Positions 1 through 6,682 of a stretch of 6,805 nt of DNA are shown here, in pieces. Within the stretch, counting starts at the first letter, position 1, and every line of letters begins with the position of its first letter. Origin of the DNA: Ruminococcus sp. UBA3286 (GTDB lineage: Bacteria > Bacillota > Clostridia > Oscillospirales > Ruminococcaceae); the NCBI GenBank assembly GCA_002362135.1, contig DETO01000152.1, forward strand, positions 1 through 6,805, given 5' to 3'. A program made the position numbers and the translations under genes. The notes below the pieces were generated by a model. That model was given only the letters and a program-made list of their open reading frames with translations, was not told the origin of the DNA and did not search any database.

Positions 1-29
1 TTCTATTTTTTTCTTCGAACTCACATTTT

Positions 30-58
30 ATTATATTTTTTCTTTGGGTTTGTGTCAA
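30..58 (-). promoter_or_regulatory. Perfect-consensus sigma-70/A promoter reading out of the left edge
   Basis: Read on the minus strand, the -35 box is TTGACA (plus positions 53-58) and the -10 box is TATAAT (30-35), separated by exactly 17 bases. Both hexamers match the vegetative consensus in full. The DNA just upstream of the -35 box is A-rich. Transcription would start near position 23 and leave the window, so the gene or RNA it serves is not visible. It lies just past the terminator of the five-gene array, which fits the start of a new unit. Only about 20 bases of the transcript are visible, so its product cannot be guessed. Confidence 0.75.
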
Positions 59-76
59 GTTTTATTGTAACATATC

Positions 77-115
77 AAAAAACTCCTGTACCTTTTGCGG
101 TTACAGGAGTTTTTT
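77..115 (-). terminator. Intrinsic terminator closing the five-gene array
   Basis: A perfect 14-base-pair inverted repeat (arms 77-90 and 102-115) with a core of ACTCCTGTA/TACAGGAGT. Two further CC/GG pairs can form across a one-base bulge at 101, leaving a loop of about six bases. On the minus strand the stem ends in a run of six T. It begins 12 bases after the stop codon of the last lipoprotein gene. The outer A:T pairs place a T run on the plus strand too (110-115), so the hairpin could act in both directions. Confidence 0.9.
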
Positions 116-126
116 ACTCATAATCT

Positions 127-1203
127 CTAATACTCGATTATAAGCATACACATTGTATCATCGTTAGTGTATGTAATGCTTTGCGCAGCATTTGTTTCGG
201 CGGTCAATTCCCATATTTTGCCATTATCAAAAAGATCAGCCATAGCCATATCGTAGGCTGCTCTGTTGGCAAACATTATCTCAGCACGGCGCTGATCGAA
301 ATTTGCAGCAAGAATTTCAGCCAACTCATTGAAATTATAATATGTCAGATAAGTTCCACTGCGCATATAATAATTATCGTCCATAGAGTAACATTCAGGT
401 ATATAAAAGCACTCACTGTCAATTTCACGCGTACGTTTAAGATGCTCGTCGTCTATCAGAAAATACGAATGAATAATCGACGAATCAGTCTCTCCGCCGA
501 AATCAGGATCGTCCCACGTAACGTCCAGCCAATAATATTTGCCGTTAAGATTCACATAATTCCACGCATGAGAACCGTTGACGCTTTCTCCCGTGCATAC
601 TCCACATTCCATCCCAAGCTGATTCATGATGTACTGGAACGCTTCCGCATACCCCTGACATACAGCATTTCCCTGAACCAGACAGCCGTAAGCAGTTCCC
701 CATAATCCGCTTTTGCTTGACGATGCCCCGACTTTGTCGTAATCAGTACTTAGGACAAGTTTGTCATGAACATATAAAATCTTTCCATAATCGTCAAGTC
801 CCGACGGCATATCCACAATAAAACTGTCGGCAGCGCTGATAAGTTCCCGATGCATTTTTTCCAGTTCTTCGGACGAATAGCCGTTCATGGGACTCAGTTC
901 CAGCTTGGAACTTCCGTTGGATTCCGTCAAAACATAACTGTCCAGCCAGAACAGATCCGGATGATCATGACGAATTTTAAACATCGCTTCCTTAACCGTA
1001 TCCATGCTGAGCGTGCCGTCATATTTCGTGACGTTTTCATAATTATTCATGCTGTCCGACAAAGTTGAATAAACCTCATCTGCGCTTATAACGCGCTGAT
1101 TGTCATTGCGGTCATAATAGCCGATGTCGTCAATTCTCGCGCTGCATCCTGCAAGAAAGATTCCCGACGTCGAAATCAGAATGATTTTTTTAATAAATTT
1201 CAA
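127..1203 (-). CDS. Transglutaminase-like lipoprotein (second copy of tandem pair)
   Basis: 358-residue predicted lipoprotein. Residues 1-20 form a type II signal peptide: Lys-rich start, hydrophobic core and lipobox LAGC, with Cys20 as the lipidation site. The mature protein should be anchored on the outer face of the membrane. A transglutaminase-like (papain-fold) domain covers about 135-255, with the expected triad: Cys182 in GNAVCQGYAEAF, His212 in GSHAWNYV, Asp227 in YYWLDVTWDD. Such bacterial domains may be proteases, amidases or cross-linkers; the substrate cannot be read from sequence. The region before the domain (about 40-130) and the C-terminal 100 residues match no family I recognise, but both align with the gene just upstream. 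The start is TTG: AAGGAG lies 7 bases before it and the signal peptide follows at once, with no ATG nearby. It begins 14 bases after the paralogue's stop, so the two are very likely co-transcribed. Confidence 0.9.
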   Translation of the reverse strand: MKFIKKIILISTSGIFLAGCSARIDDIGYYDRNDNQRVISADEVYSTLSDSMNNYENVTKYDGTLSMDTVKEAMFKIRHDHPDLFWLDSYVLTESNGSSKLELSPMNGYSSEELEKMHRELISAADSFIVDMPSGLDDYGKILYVHDKLVLSTDYDKVGASSSKSGLWGTAYGCLVQGNAVCQGYAEAFQYIMNQLGMECGVCTGESVNGSHAWNYVNLNGKYYWLDVTWDDPDFGGETDSSIIHSYFLIDDEHLKRTREIDSECFYIPECYSMDDNYYMRSGTYLTYYNFNELAEILAANFDQRRAEIMFANRAAYDMAMADLFDNGKIWELTAETNAAQSITYTNDDTMCMLIIEY

Positions 1204-1210
1204 GGCTGAT

Positions 1211-1216
1211 CTCCTT
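1211..1216 (-). promoter_or_regulatory. Ribosome binding site supporting the TTG start at 1203
   Basis: AAGGAG on the minus strand, 7 bases upstream of the TTG codon. It is a near-perfect Shine-Dalgarno sequence and decides for the rare start codon. It lies in the 14-base gap after the stop of the upstream paralogue. Confidence 0.85.
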
Positions 1217-1217
1217 A

Positions 1218-2297
1218 CTAATACACAATTTCAACGGCGTACATATCATCATTGCGGCGGTACTGCATATCAGCAAGTACGATACCGTCTGCTTTTCTGA
1301 CTTTATAATCTCCTAAAAGGCTGTACAGCGCGGATTCATAAGATTCAAAATCAGCGAATATCAGAGTACAGCTTTCTTCGTCGGAACATTCGCTTATGTA
1401 ATCAATGACTTTTTCCTCGTCGTAAGATTCGAAAAATCCTCCGTTCAGCACATAATAATTAAGTTCAAGTGACGTACATTCCGGAACAAATCCCTGCTGA
1501 AGATCAAACGAACGGGTGCGGAGAAGCATTTCGTCGTTTATCAGAAAATAAGTATGACCGAATGAATTATCTCTGTCATTGTCGTCCCACGTTGCATCCA
1601 ACCAGTAATATTCGCCGTCCAGATTTATATAATTCCACGCATGATTTGAACCCGTACAAACTCCGCTTTCAATATTCAGCATTTGCATTATATATGTAAA
1701 CGCCGCAGCATACCCCTCGCAAACGGCTTTTCCCTCAACAAGACAGCCATAGCTGGTATGGCACATACTTCGTTTCTCGGATTTCGCGCCCTCATGATCA
1801 TAAACGGTATTTTCCATAATATAATCATAAACAAAAAGCGCCTTTTCATAATCGGAGCTGCCCTCAGGAATTTTTTTTACCACATCGCAGGCGGCATTAT
1901 AAAGTTCCTCGTGCATTGCCGGAAGATCGCCTTCATCGTCGATGAAATCAGGCTTGCTTATTGATATTTTAGAACCGTCAGTCGTAGCAGTTGCGTGGTA
2001 TGAATTTCCCCTCCAGAATATATCGGGAAAATCGGTGCGAAGCTGTTCCATAGCCTTTTTCAGATCACGGTTGCCAACTCTTTCGCTTACGGTAAAATCA
2101 AATTTATACTCCATAAGCGATATGCACATCTCATAATACCAATCGCTTTCATGAACAGCATCCGCAACCTGTTCGATATCGGGCTTTACGCTTGATACCG
2201 GTTTAACAGGAGGCGTGATCTCGTTTTTTACCACAGCCGCCGAACAGCCTGCCAAAAGCGTCAACGCAGCCACAGCCGCCAATAATCTCTTTATCAT
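1218..2297 (-). CDS. Transglutaminase-like lipoprotein (first copy of tandem pair)
   Basis: 359-residue predicted lipoprotein. The signal peptide covers residues 1-18, with Lys/Arg at 3-4, a hydrophobic Leu/Ala core and lipobox LAGC (Cys18). A Pro/Val/Lys-rich linker (about 24-40) may act as a spacer from the membrane. The transglutaminase-like domain (about 145-255) has an intact triad: Cys193 in GKAVCEGYAAAF, His219 in SNHAWNYI, Asp234 in YYWLDATWDD. It is colinear with the next gene along the whole mature protein, including the N-terminal motif (F)PD(I/L)FW and the C-terminal motif PEC-x-S-x4-NYY, so the pair arose by tandem duplication and then diverged. The ATG start has AAGGGG 6 bases upstream. 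The gene begins 30 bases after the ldh stop. Catalysis and extracytoplasmic location are inferred from motifs; the substrate is unknown (cell wall peptide, secreted protein or host protein are all possible). Confidence 0.9.
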   Translation of the reverse strand: MIKRLLAAVAALTLLAGCSAAVVKNEITPPVKPVSSVKPDIEQVADAVHESDWYYEMCISLMEYKFDFTVSERVGNRDLKKAMEQLRTDFPDIFWRGNSYHATATTDGSKISISKPDFIDDEGDLPAMHEELYNAACDVVKKIPEGSSDYEKALFVYDYIMENTVYDHEGAKSEKRSMCHTSYGCLVEGKAVCEGYAAAFTYIMQMLNIESGVCTGSNHAWNYINLDGEYYWLDATWDDNDRDNSFGHTYFLINDEMLLRTRSFDLQQGFVPECTSLELNYYVLNGGFFESYDEEKVIDYISECSDEESCTLIFADFESYESALYSLLGDYKVRKADGIVLADMQYRRNDDMYAVEIVY

Positions 2298-2316
2298 AAT
2301 TTTCCCCTTATTATTT

Positions 2317-2347
2317 AATATAAGTTCTTAAAGCTGAAGCCCGTCAA
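2317..2347 (-). promoter_or_regulatory. Possible weak promoter for the lipoprotein pair
   Basis: On the minus strand TTGACG (plus 2342-2347, inside the 3' end of ldh) lies 19 bases before TATATT (2317-2322). Each hexamer matches five of six consensus bases, but the spacer is longer than the preferred 17. The predicted start, near 2310, would leave only about 13 bases before the ATG. There is no terminator between ldh and the lipoprotein gene, so read-through is also possible. Confidence 0.3.
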
Positions 2348-3281
2348 AACTTTCTTCAAGAACAGCGGCAGAATTTCGGAATTTCTCCATTTCGTCATCA
2401 GTAAGCGAAAGTTCAAGTATTTCCTTAACTCCGTTTCTGCCGATTATGCACGGAACGCCGATAAACACATTCTTGCTTCCATATTCTCCGCAAAGCTTCG
2501 CCGAAACGGTAACGACGCTGTTTTCATCGCCGAGAATAGCCTTGACTATACGCGTTATAGCCATTCCTATGCCGTAATACGTAGCACGTTTCGCCTCGAT
2601 AATTTTATAGGCAGCGGTGCGAACCTGCTCCTCGATTTTCTGCATATCATCAAGACAATAGCTGTTCCGTTCATCCTCAAGAATTTCCGAAACGTGCTTA
2701 GTCGCAAGCATCATCTGCGATATCGGCACGAATTCACTGTCGCCGTGTTCTCCGATAACGTAAGCATGGATATTTTTTGGGTCTACCATAAAATAATCGC
2801 CGAGAAGATAACGAAGCCGCGCGGTATCAAGAGAAGTACCGGTACCGATAACGCGGGAAGCCCCGAAACGTGAAAGCTCATAAGTTACACGCGTCATGAT
2901 ATCAACGGGATTTGTTGCAACAAGAAAGATACCGTCAAAGCCCGATTTCACAACAGGGGTGATTATAGAACGGAAAACTTCGGAATTCCGCTGGAGCAGA
3001 TCGAGACGCGTCTCCCCTTCTTTCTGGGCAACTCCTGCCGCGATAACAACAATATCCGCATCTTTACAGTCGCTGTATTCGCCTGCAAATATTTTCATAT
3101 TGGATTTTCCGAAAGCGAGACCGTGATTAAGATCCATAGCCTCGCCCATAGCGCGTCCCTTGTTGACATCGATAAGCACAAGTTCGTTGCATATACCGCC
3201 CTGATTAACAAGAGCGTATGCAAAACTCATTCCAACCATTCCCGTGCCTATCAGCACAACTTTTCTTCTATCAGTATTCAT
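2328..3281 (-). CDS. ldh: L-lactate dehydrogenase
   Basis: 317 residues, the usual length of bacterial NAD-dependent L-lactate dehydrogenase, a cytoplasmic enzyme that reduces pyruvate to L-lactate and regenerates NAD+ during fermentation. The Rossmann dinucleotide motif GTGMVG is at 12-17, with Asp38 at the end of the second strand to hold the NAD ribose. The mobile loop reads QKEGETR (86-92): Gln86 is the residue that favours pyruvate/lactate (malate dehydrogenases have Arg there) and Arg92 polarises the carbonyl. Asn124-Pro125, Asp152, Arg155 and the catalytic His179 in GEHGDSE are all present. Arg157 and His172 sit where the Geobacillus enzyme binds fructose-1,6-bisphosphate (R173 and H188), so allosteric activation by that sugar is plausible. 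The ATG has AAGGAG 8 bases upstream. The gene lies 79 bases after hpt and 30 before the first lipoprotein gene. Confidence 0.96.
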   Translation of the reverse strand: MNTDRRKVVLIGTGMVGMSFAYALVNQGGICNELVLIDVNKGRAMGEAMDLNHGLAFGKSNMKIFAGEYSDCKDADIVVIAAGVAQKEGETRLDLLQRNSEVFRSIITPVVKSGFDGIFLVATNPVDIMTRVTYELSRFGASRVIGTGTSLDTARLRYLLGDYFMVDPKNIHAYVIGEHGDSEFVPISQMMLATKHVSEILEDERNSYCLDDMQKIEEQVRTAAYKIIEAKRATYYGIGMAITRIVKAILGDENSVVTVSAKLCGEYGSKNVFIGVPCIIGRNGVKEILELSLTDDEMEKFRNSAAVLEESFDGLQL

Positions 3282-3289
3282 TTTTTATT

Positions 3290-3295
3290 CTCCTT
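3290..3295 (-). promoter_or_regulatory. Ribosome binding site of ldh
   Basis: AAGGAG on the minus strand, 8 bases before the ldh ATG at 3281. Its position and near-perfect match support that start. Confidence 0.85.
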
Positions 3296-3307
3296 TGCAG
3301 AATATGT

Positions 3308-3338
3308 ATTATACTCGCCGCTATTGCAAATATCGCAA
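3308..3338 (-). promoter_or_regulatory. Candidate ldh promoter with long spacer
   Basis: A perfect TATAAT -10 box (plus 3308-3313) lies in the hpt-ldh gap. The best -35 candidate is TTGCGA (3333-3338, four of six matches) at a 19-base spacing, longer than ideal. The predicted start near 3301 gives a leader of about 20 bases that contains the ribosome binding site. A partly symmetric element, TTGC-N7-GCAA (3324-3338), overlaps the -35 box and could be an operator. Confidence 0.45.
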
Positions 3339-3360
3339 GTCTGACGACGTAAAATCCGTC

Positions 3361-3912
3361 CTAATTTATTGTTTCTGTATTAAACTCCGCTATGTATGGC
3401 AGATTGCGGTAATATTCACCGCAGTCGAGACCATATCCCACAACAAAAACGTCCTCGATGGTAAACAGCGAAATATCCGCCTTGAAATCTACTGCTCGGC
3501 GTTCGGGCTTATCAAGCAGAGTTATCACCCGAAGCGACAGCGGATCGCGTTCTTTTAGCCGTCTGACAATTTCTGCAAGAGTGCGCCCCGTATCTATGAT
3601 ATCTTCCGCAATGATAACGTGATATCCCGAAATATCCTGTTTCAGATCCATATTTATATCAACGCTGCCCGAAGAATCCGTACCGCCGTAATAACTTTGC
3701 GCAGCCATAAACGCCACCTCGCAGGGAACGCTTACTGCTCTCGCAAGATCGGCAAGAAACATGAAGCAGCCTTTCAGAATTCCCACCAGAAGTATAGGTT
3801 TGCCGTCGTAAAGACTGTCTATATATTTTCCGGCTTCGGAAATTTTCATGCGTATCTCGTCTTCATTAATAATGATACGCTTTATCCCTTTGACGTATGA
3901 ATCCTGCGTCAT
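3361..3912 (-). CDS. hpt: Hypoxanthine (guanine) phosphoribosyltransferase
   Basis: 183-residue cytoplasmic purine-salvage enzyme that joins hypoxanthine or guanine to PRPP to give IMP or GMP and pyrophosphate. The PRPP motif IIAEDIIDTGRTL is at 100-112, with acidic pair Glu103-Asp104 and probable catalytic base Asp107. The LKG pyrophosphate loop is at 46-48, the flexible SYYGG loop at 73-77, and Lys135 in DKPERR is the expected contact to the purine 6-oxo group. VGYGLD at 158-163 is the usual C-terminal motif. The length is typical of the family. I chose ATG 3912 because AGGA lies 9 bases upstream; a TTG at 3930 in the same frame would add six residues but has no good ribosome binding site and would overlap the kinase stop. 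The gene starts 14 bases after the kinase ends, so the two are probably co-transcribed. Xanthine phosphoribosyltransferase is less likely given these motifs. Confidence 0.95.
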   Translation of the reverse strand: MTQDSYVKGIKRIIINEDEIRMKISEAGKYIDSLYDGKPILLVGILKGCFMFLADLARAVSVPCEVAFMAAQSYYGGTDSSGSVDINMDLKQDISGYHVIIAEDIIDTGRTLAEIVRRLKERDPLSLRVITLLDKPERRAVDFKADISLFTIEDVFVVGYGLDCGEYYRNLPYIAEFNTETIN

Positions 3913-3921
3913 AATATCAAT

Positions 3922-3925
3922 TCCT
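3922..3925 (-). promoter_or_regulatory. Ribosome binding site selecting hpt start ATG 3912
   Basis: AGGA on the minus strand, 9 bases before ATG 3912 and just past the kinase TGA stop (3927-3929). It favours the ATG over the in-frame TTG at 3930. Confidence 0.6.
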
Positions 3926-3926
3926 A

Positions 3927-6674
3927 TCAAAATAAATTATTCAGTACGCTTAACAGTTTTGAAACGTCTATAGGTTTTGCGATATGACCGTTCATGCCGC
4001 ATTTCAACGCTTTCTGCTTATCTTCTTCAAAAGCGTTTGCGGTCATGGCAATTATTGGTACGGACGCCAGACGTTTATCTTCGAGAACGCGGATAGCCTT
4101 AGCAGCTTCGTAACCGTTCATTACGGGCATCTGGATATCCATAAGAACAACGCTGTAATGACCTGCGCCTGCCTTTTTCAGCATATCCACGGCTATCTGA
4201 CCATTGTCTGCAATATCAACGGAAAAATCATGGGAAGTAAGTATAGCTTCCGCAATCTCCTGATTAAGTTCGTTATCTTCTACCAGAAGAATCTTCTTGT
4301 TATCGGAAAAGCCGCATTTGCTTTCATTTACAGCGCAGTCGGAATCTATAAAAGTTTCTACTGTATCGCCGCTTTTTACTATCCTGAACGAAAAATTCAT
4401 AATAACTTCCGTCCCAATATTCTGCCTGCTTCTTACTTTGATAGAGCCGTTCATCTGATCTACAATATTCTTGGTTATCGCCATTCCGAGACCGGTTCCC
4501 TGAATTCCGCTGTTGGTGGTATTTCTTTCTCTTGTGAAAAGTTCATATATATGAGAGATGAATTCCTCGCTCATTCCACTTCCGTTATCAATTACGCGAA
4601 ATTCATAATCAGCAAAATCATGCGAATTATTAGTATTCTCGCAGACTTTCAAAGTAACTTTTCCGCCTTCGTCCGTATATTTTACAGAATTGCCGATAAC
4701 GTTGAGCAGAACCTGATTCAAGCGCAGTTTATCACAGTATATCATGTCATTAACAACGCCCGCCGTATCTATTGTGAAGTCAAGCTTTTTCTCCTGAATA
4801 TGCGGAAGTACGATATTATTCAGTCCACTAAGGATTTCCGAAAGTTTGCACGGCGATTCTTCTATCTGAAGCTTACCGCTTTCGATCTGGCTCATATCAA
4901 GAACATTGTTTATCAGACTGAGCAGATGATTACCCGATGTCATTATCTTTCGCAGATAATCTTCGACCTGATCGCGGTGATCAGCATTAAGTAAAGCAAG
5001 ATTTGTAAAGCCTATGATGGCATTCATCGGCGTGCGGATATCATGAGACATATTTGACAGGAAAATACTTTTCGCCTTATTCGCGCTGTTAGCTTGAACG
5101 AGAGCGTTCTCAAGCAATTTTTTCTGTTCCATTTCATGGCGTGTTTCCTCGTCAACATTACGAATACCGAGAACAACTCTGTGCTTTTCATTCCAATCGC
5201 CTGCTCGAACGGCTTTTATCTCATAATACTGCACCTCGCCGTCAATAACAGCGCGGTAATTAGTATAATAAAGCTGCTTTTTCGTCAATTCTCCGGTCAG
5301 TTTTTCAAGATTGAAGATACTCCGCAGCATATCGCGGTCTTCCTCGTAAACAAAGGCGCGTATATAACGCTCCATTCCTTCCGTAAAGCTCAGACCTTCT
5401 TTCAGACCAAACTCATCTGCATCGGCAGCGTCGGAGCGAAGAGTAATCCCTGCTCCTGTATTGAGATCATACGAGCATACAACGCTGTAATCTATGCTGA
5501 GAGCCTGCACAAGTTCCGCGTGATAGCGTTCCTTCTCTTTTTCCTGAAGCTTTTGAGCAGTACTGTCGAGCAAAAAACGCTGATAAAAAAGTTCGCCGTT
5601 TTCTTTGAGAAGCTTGACATTTCCCATAATATGAAGGATATCGCCGTTTTTATGCTTAACGCGGTATTCTATGCTTGCGCTGTCTCCCTCATTTTTTAAA
5701 GAGGCTATGGCGCTGCGAAGCAAAGGCTTGTCCTCATCGAGAACAGAATTGGCTATCATATCAAATCCGTCTTCCATAAGTTCATCATAAGACCGGTAGC
5801 CAAGAATTTTAAGCGCGGTTTTATTAATGTTCAGCACTTCCGAGCCGTCAAGCGAGTGGCAAAGAATGCCGCAGTCCACAGCCGAAAAAATAGCTTCCAT
5901 CATCGAATTTTTCTTGACTATCTCCTGCTCATAAGCACGCTCTTTCGTGATATCGATGCCGACTCCGACAGTTCCCATAACGCTGCCGTCGCAGTCATAC
6001 AACGGCGATTTGAACGTAGTAAGAAGTTTCATACCGTCGCCTGATTTAACAAGTTCTTCAGAAGTTATAGTCCTCTTCTTTTGCATAACTTCCATATCGG
6101 ATTCCATACAGTCATGATCTCGGTTTGCAGGATCGTCGGGATCGACGTCCCATATGTAAAAGTGATCGCGCCCCTCGACCTGCTGTTTAGTCTTATTGAC
6201 AGTTCTGCAAAAGCTGTCGTTTACCTTTTGATGTATTCCGTTTTTATCCTTATACCATATAAGATTGGGAATGCTGTTGATAGTAGCTTCAAGATACTGC
6301 GAAGTCTGCCAATGATCAACCGATAATTTGTAATTATTCTGCCAGCTGACAAATCTGAAACGAAGTTCTTCATCGGAAAGCGGCAGCGTCCATATATCGG
6401 AAATATTATCAAGAAAGCCGCAGAACTTGCTGAAATCTTCTTTGCATATCAACAGAATAATCTGCGTTTCTGACGATTTTCTACTGATGATATTATTCAG
6501 TTCCGACGCATTGTCGGTCTGTAAAAAAATAACGTCAGCTTTAGCGATATCGTCAATTTGAGAACCGATCGAAAACTTATAGAAAAAATGGTTTGGAACA
6601 GGGATATCTTTAATAATTCCAATCATTTTTTCAGTACAGCCTAAAAAATAAAAATTAACACTACAATGATACAT
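3927..6674 (-). CDS. Hybrid PAS sensor histidine kinase/response regulator
   Basis: 915-residue soluble hybrid kinase with no membrane segment, so it should sense a cytoplasmic signal. Domains in order: a receiver-like N-terminus lacking the phospho-acceptor Asp (1-115); PAS (about 125-245, ending GTVGVGIDIT); PAS (258-375); a divergent PAS-like segment (383-508); a short charged linker; HisKA with His544 in SHDIRTPMNAI; HATPase_c with N box (Asn658 and Asn662), G1 motif DNGSGM (696-701), F box YELFTRE and G2 motif GTGLG (726-730); and a C-terminal receiver (793-915) with Glu799-Asp800, phospho-acceptor Asp846 in LMDIQMP, Thr878 and Lys900-Pro901. Kinase and receiver residues are all intact, so autophosphorylation and transfer to Asp846 are expected. 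There is no histidine-phosphotransfer or DNA-binding domain, and no partner regulator in the window. I chose ATG 6674 because GGAG lies 8 bases upstream; ATG 6692 (+6 residues) or TTG 6704 (+10) are weaker. First gene of the array. Confidence 0.93.
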   Translation of the reverse strand: MYHCSVNFYFLGCTEKMIGIIKDIPVPNHFFYKFSIGSQIDDIAKADVIFLQTDNASELNNIISRKSSETQIILLICKEDFSKFCGFLDNISDIWTLPLSDEELRFRFVSWQNNYKLSVDHWQTSQYLEATINSIPNLIWYKDKNGIHQKVNDSFCRTVNKTKQQVEGRDHFYIWDVDPDDPANRDHDCMESDMEVMQKKRTITSEELVKSGDGMKLLTTFKSPLYDCDGSVMGTVGVGIDITKERAYEQEIVKKNSMMEAIFSAVDCGILCHSLDGSEVLNINKTALKILGYRSYDELMEDGFDMIANSVLDEDKPLLRSAIASLKNEGDSASIEYRVKHKNGDILHIMGNVKLLKENGELFYQRFLLDSTAQKLQEKEKERYHAELVQALSIDYSVVCSYDLNTGAGITLRSDAADADEFGLKEGLSFTEGMERYIRAFVYEEDRDMLRSIFNLEKLTGELTKKQLYYTNYRAVIDGEVQYYEIKAVRAGDWNEKHRVVLGIRNVDEETRHEMEQKKLLENALVQANSANKAKSIFLSNMSHDIRTPMNAIIGFTNLALLNADHRDQVEDYLRKIMTSGNHLLSLINNVLDMSQIESGKLQIEESPCKLSEILSGLNNIVLPHIQEKKLDFTIDTAGVVNDMIYCDKLRLNQVLLNVIGNSVKYTDEGGKVTLKVCENTNNSHDFADYEFRVIDNGSGMSEEFISHIYELFTRERNTTNSGIQGTGLGMAITKNIVDQMNGSIKVRSRQNIGTEVIMNFSFRIVKSGDTVETFIDSDCAVNESKCGFSDNKKILLVEDNELNQEIAEAILTSHDFSVDIADNGQIAVDMLKKAGAGHYSVVLMDIQMPVMNGYEAAKAIRVLEDKRLASVPIIAMTANAFEEDKQKALKCGMNGHIAKPIDVSKLLSVLNNLF

Positions 6675-6682
6675 AATTATTT

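Noticed and set aside
181..705. Plus-strand open frame (174 codons) opposite the second lipoprotein
   Set aside because: Covered on the other strand by the triad-bearing transglutaminase-like domain; no start signal and no recognisable family.
2328..3281. Malate dehydrogenase instead of lactate dehydrogenase
   Set aside because: The substrate-specificity residue in the mobile loop is Gln86, as in lactate dehydrogenases, not the Arg of malate dehydrogenases, and the fructose-bisphosphate site residues match lactate dehydrogenase.
3324..3338. Rex (redox repressor) operator upstream of ldh
   Set aside because: The element is TTGC-N7-GCAA over 15 bases, whereas Rex sites are 18-base palindromes with longer TTGTnA/TnACAA arms. 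Kept only as an unassigned symmetric element.
3984..4994. Long plus-strand open frame (336 codons) opposite the kinase
   Set aside because: It lies fully antisense to HATPase and receiver motifs that are clearly real, has no convincing ribosome binding site, and its translation shows no recognisable domain. It reflects the codon bias of the real gene.
5094..5699. Plus-strand open frame (201 codons) opposite the PAS and HisKA region
   Set aside because: Antisense to coding sequence with clear motifs, no ribosome binding site or promoter seen, and the hydrophobic translation is what the reverse of charged helical segments gives.
6630..6674. FLGC near the kinase N-terminus, resembling a lipobox
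   Set aside because: There is no positively charged n-region and no long hydrophobic core before the Cys (Cys13 from ATG 6674), and the protein is a cytoplasmic kinase with no membrane segment.
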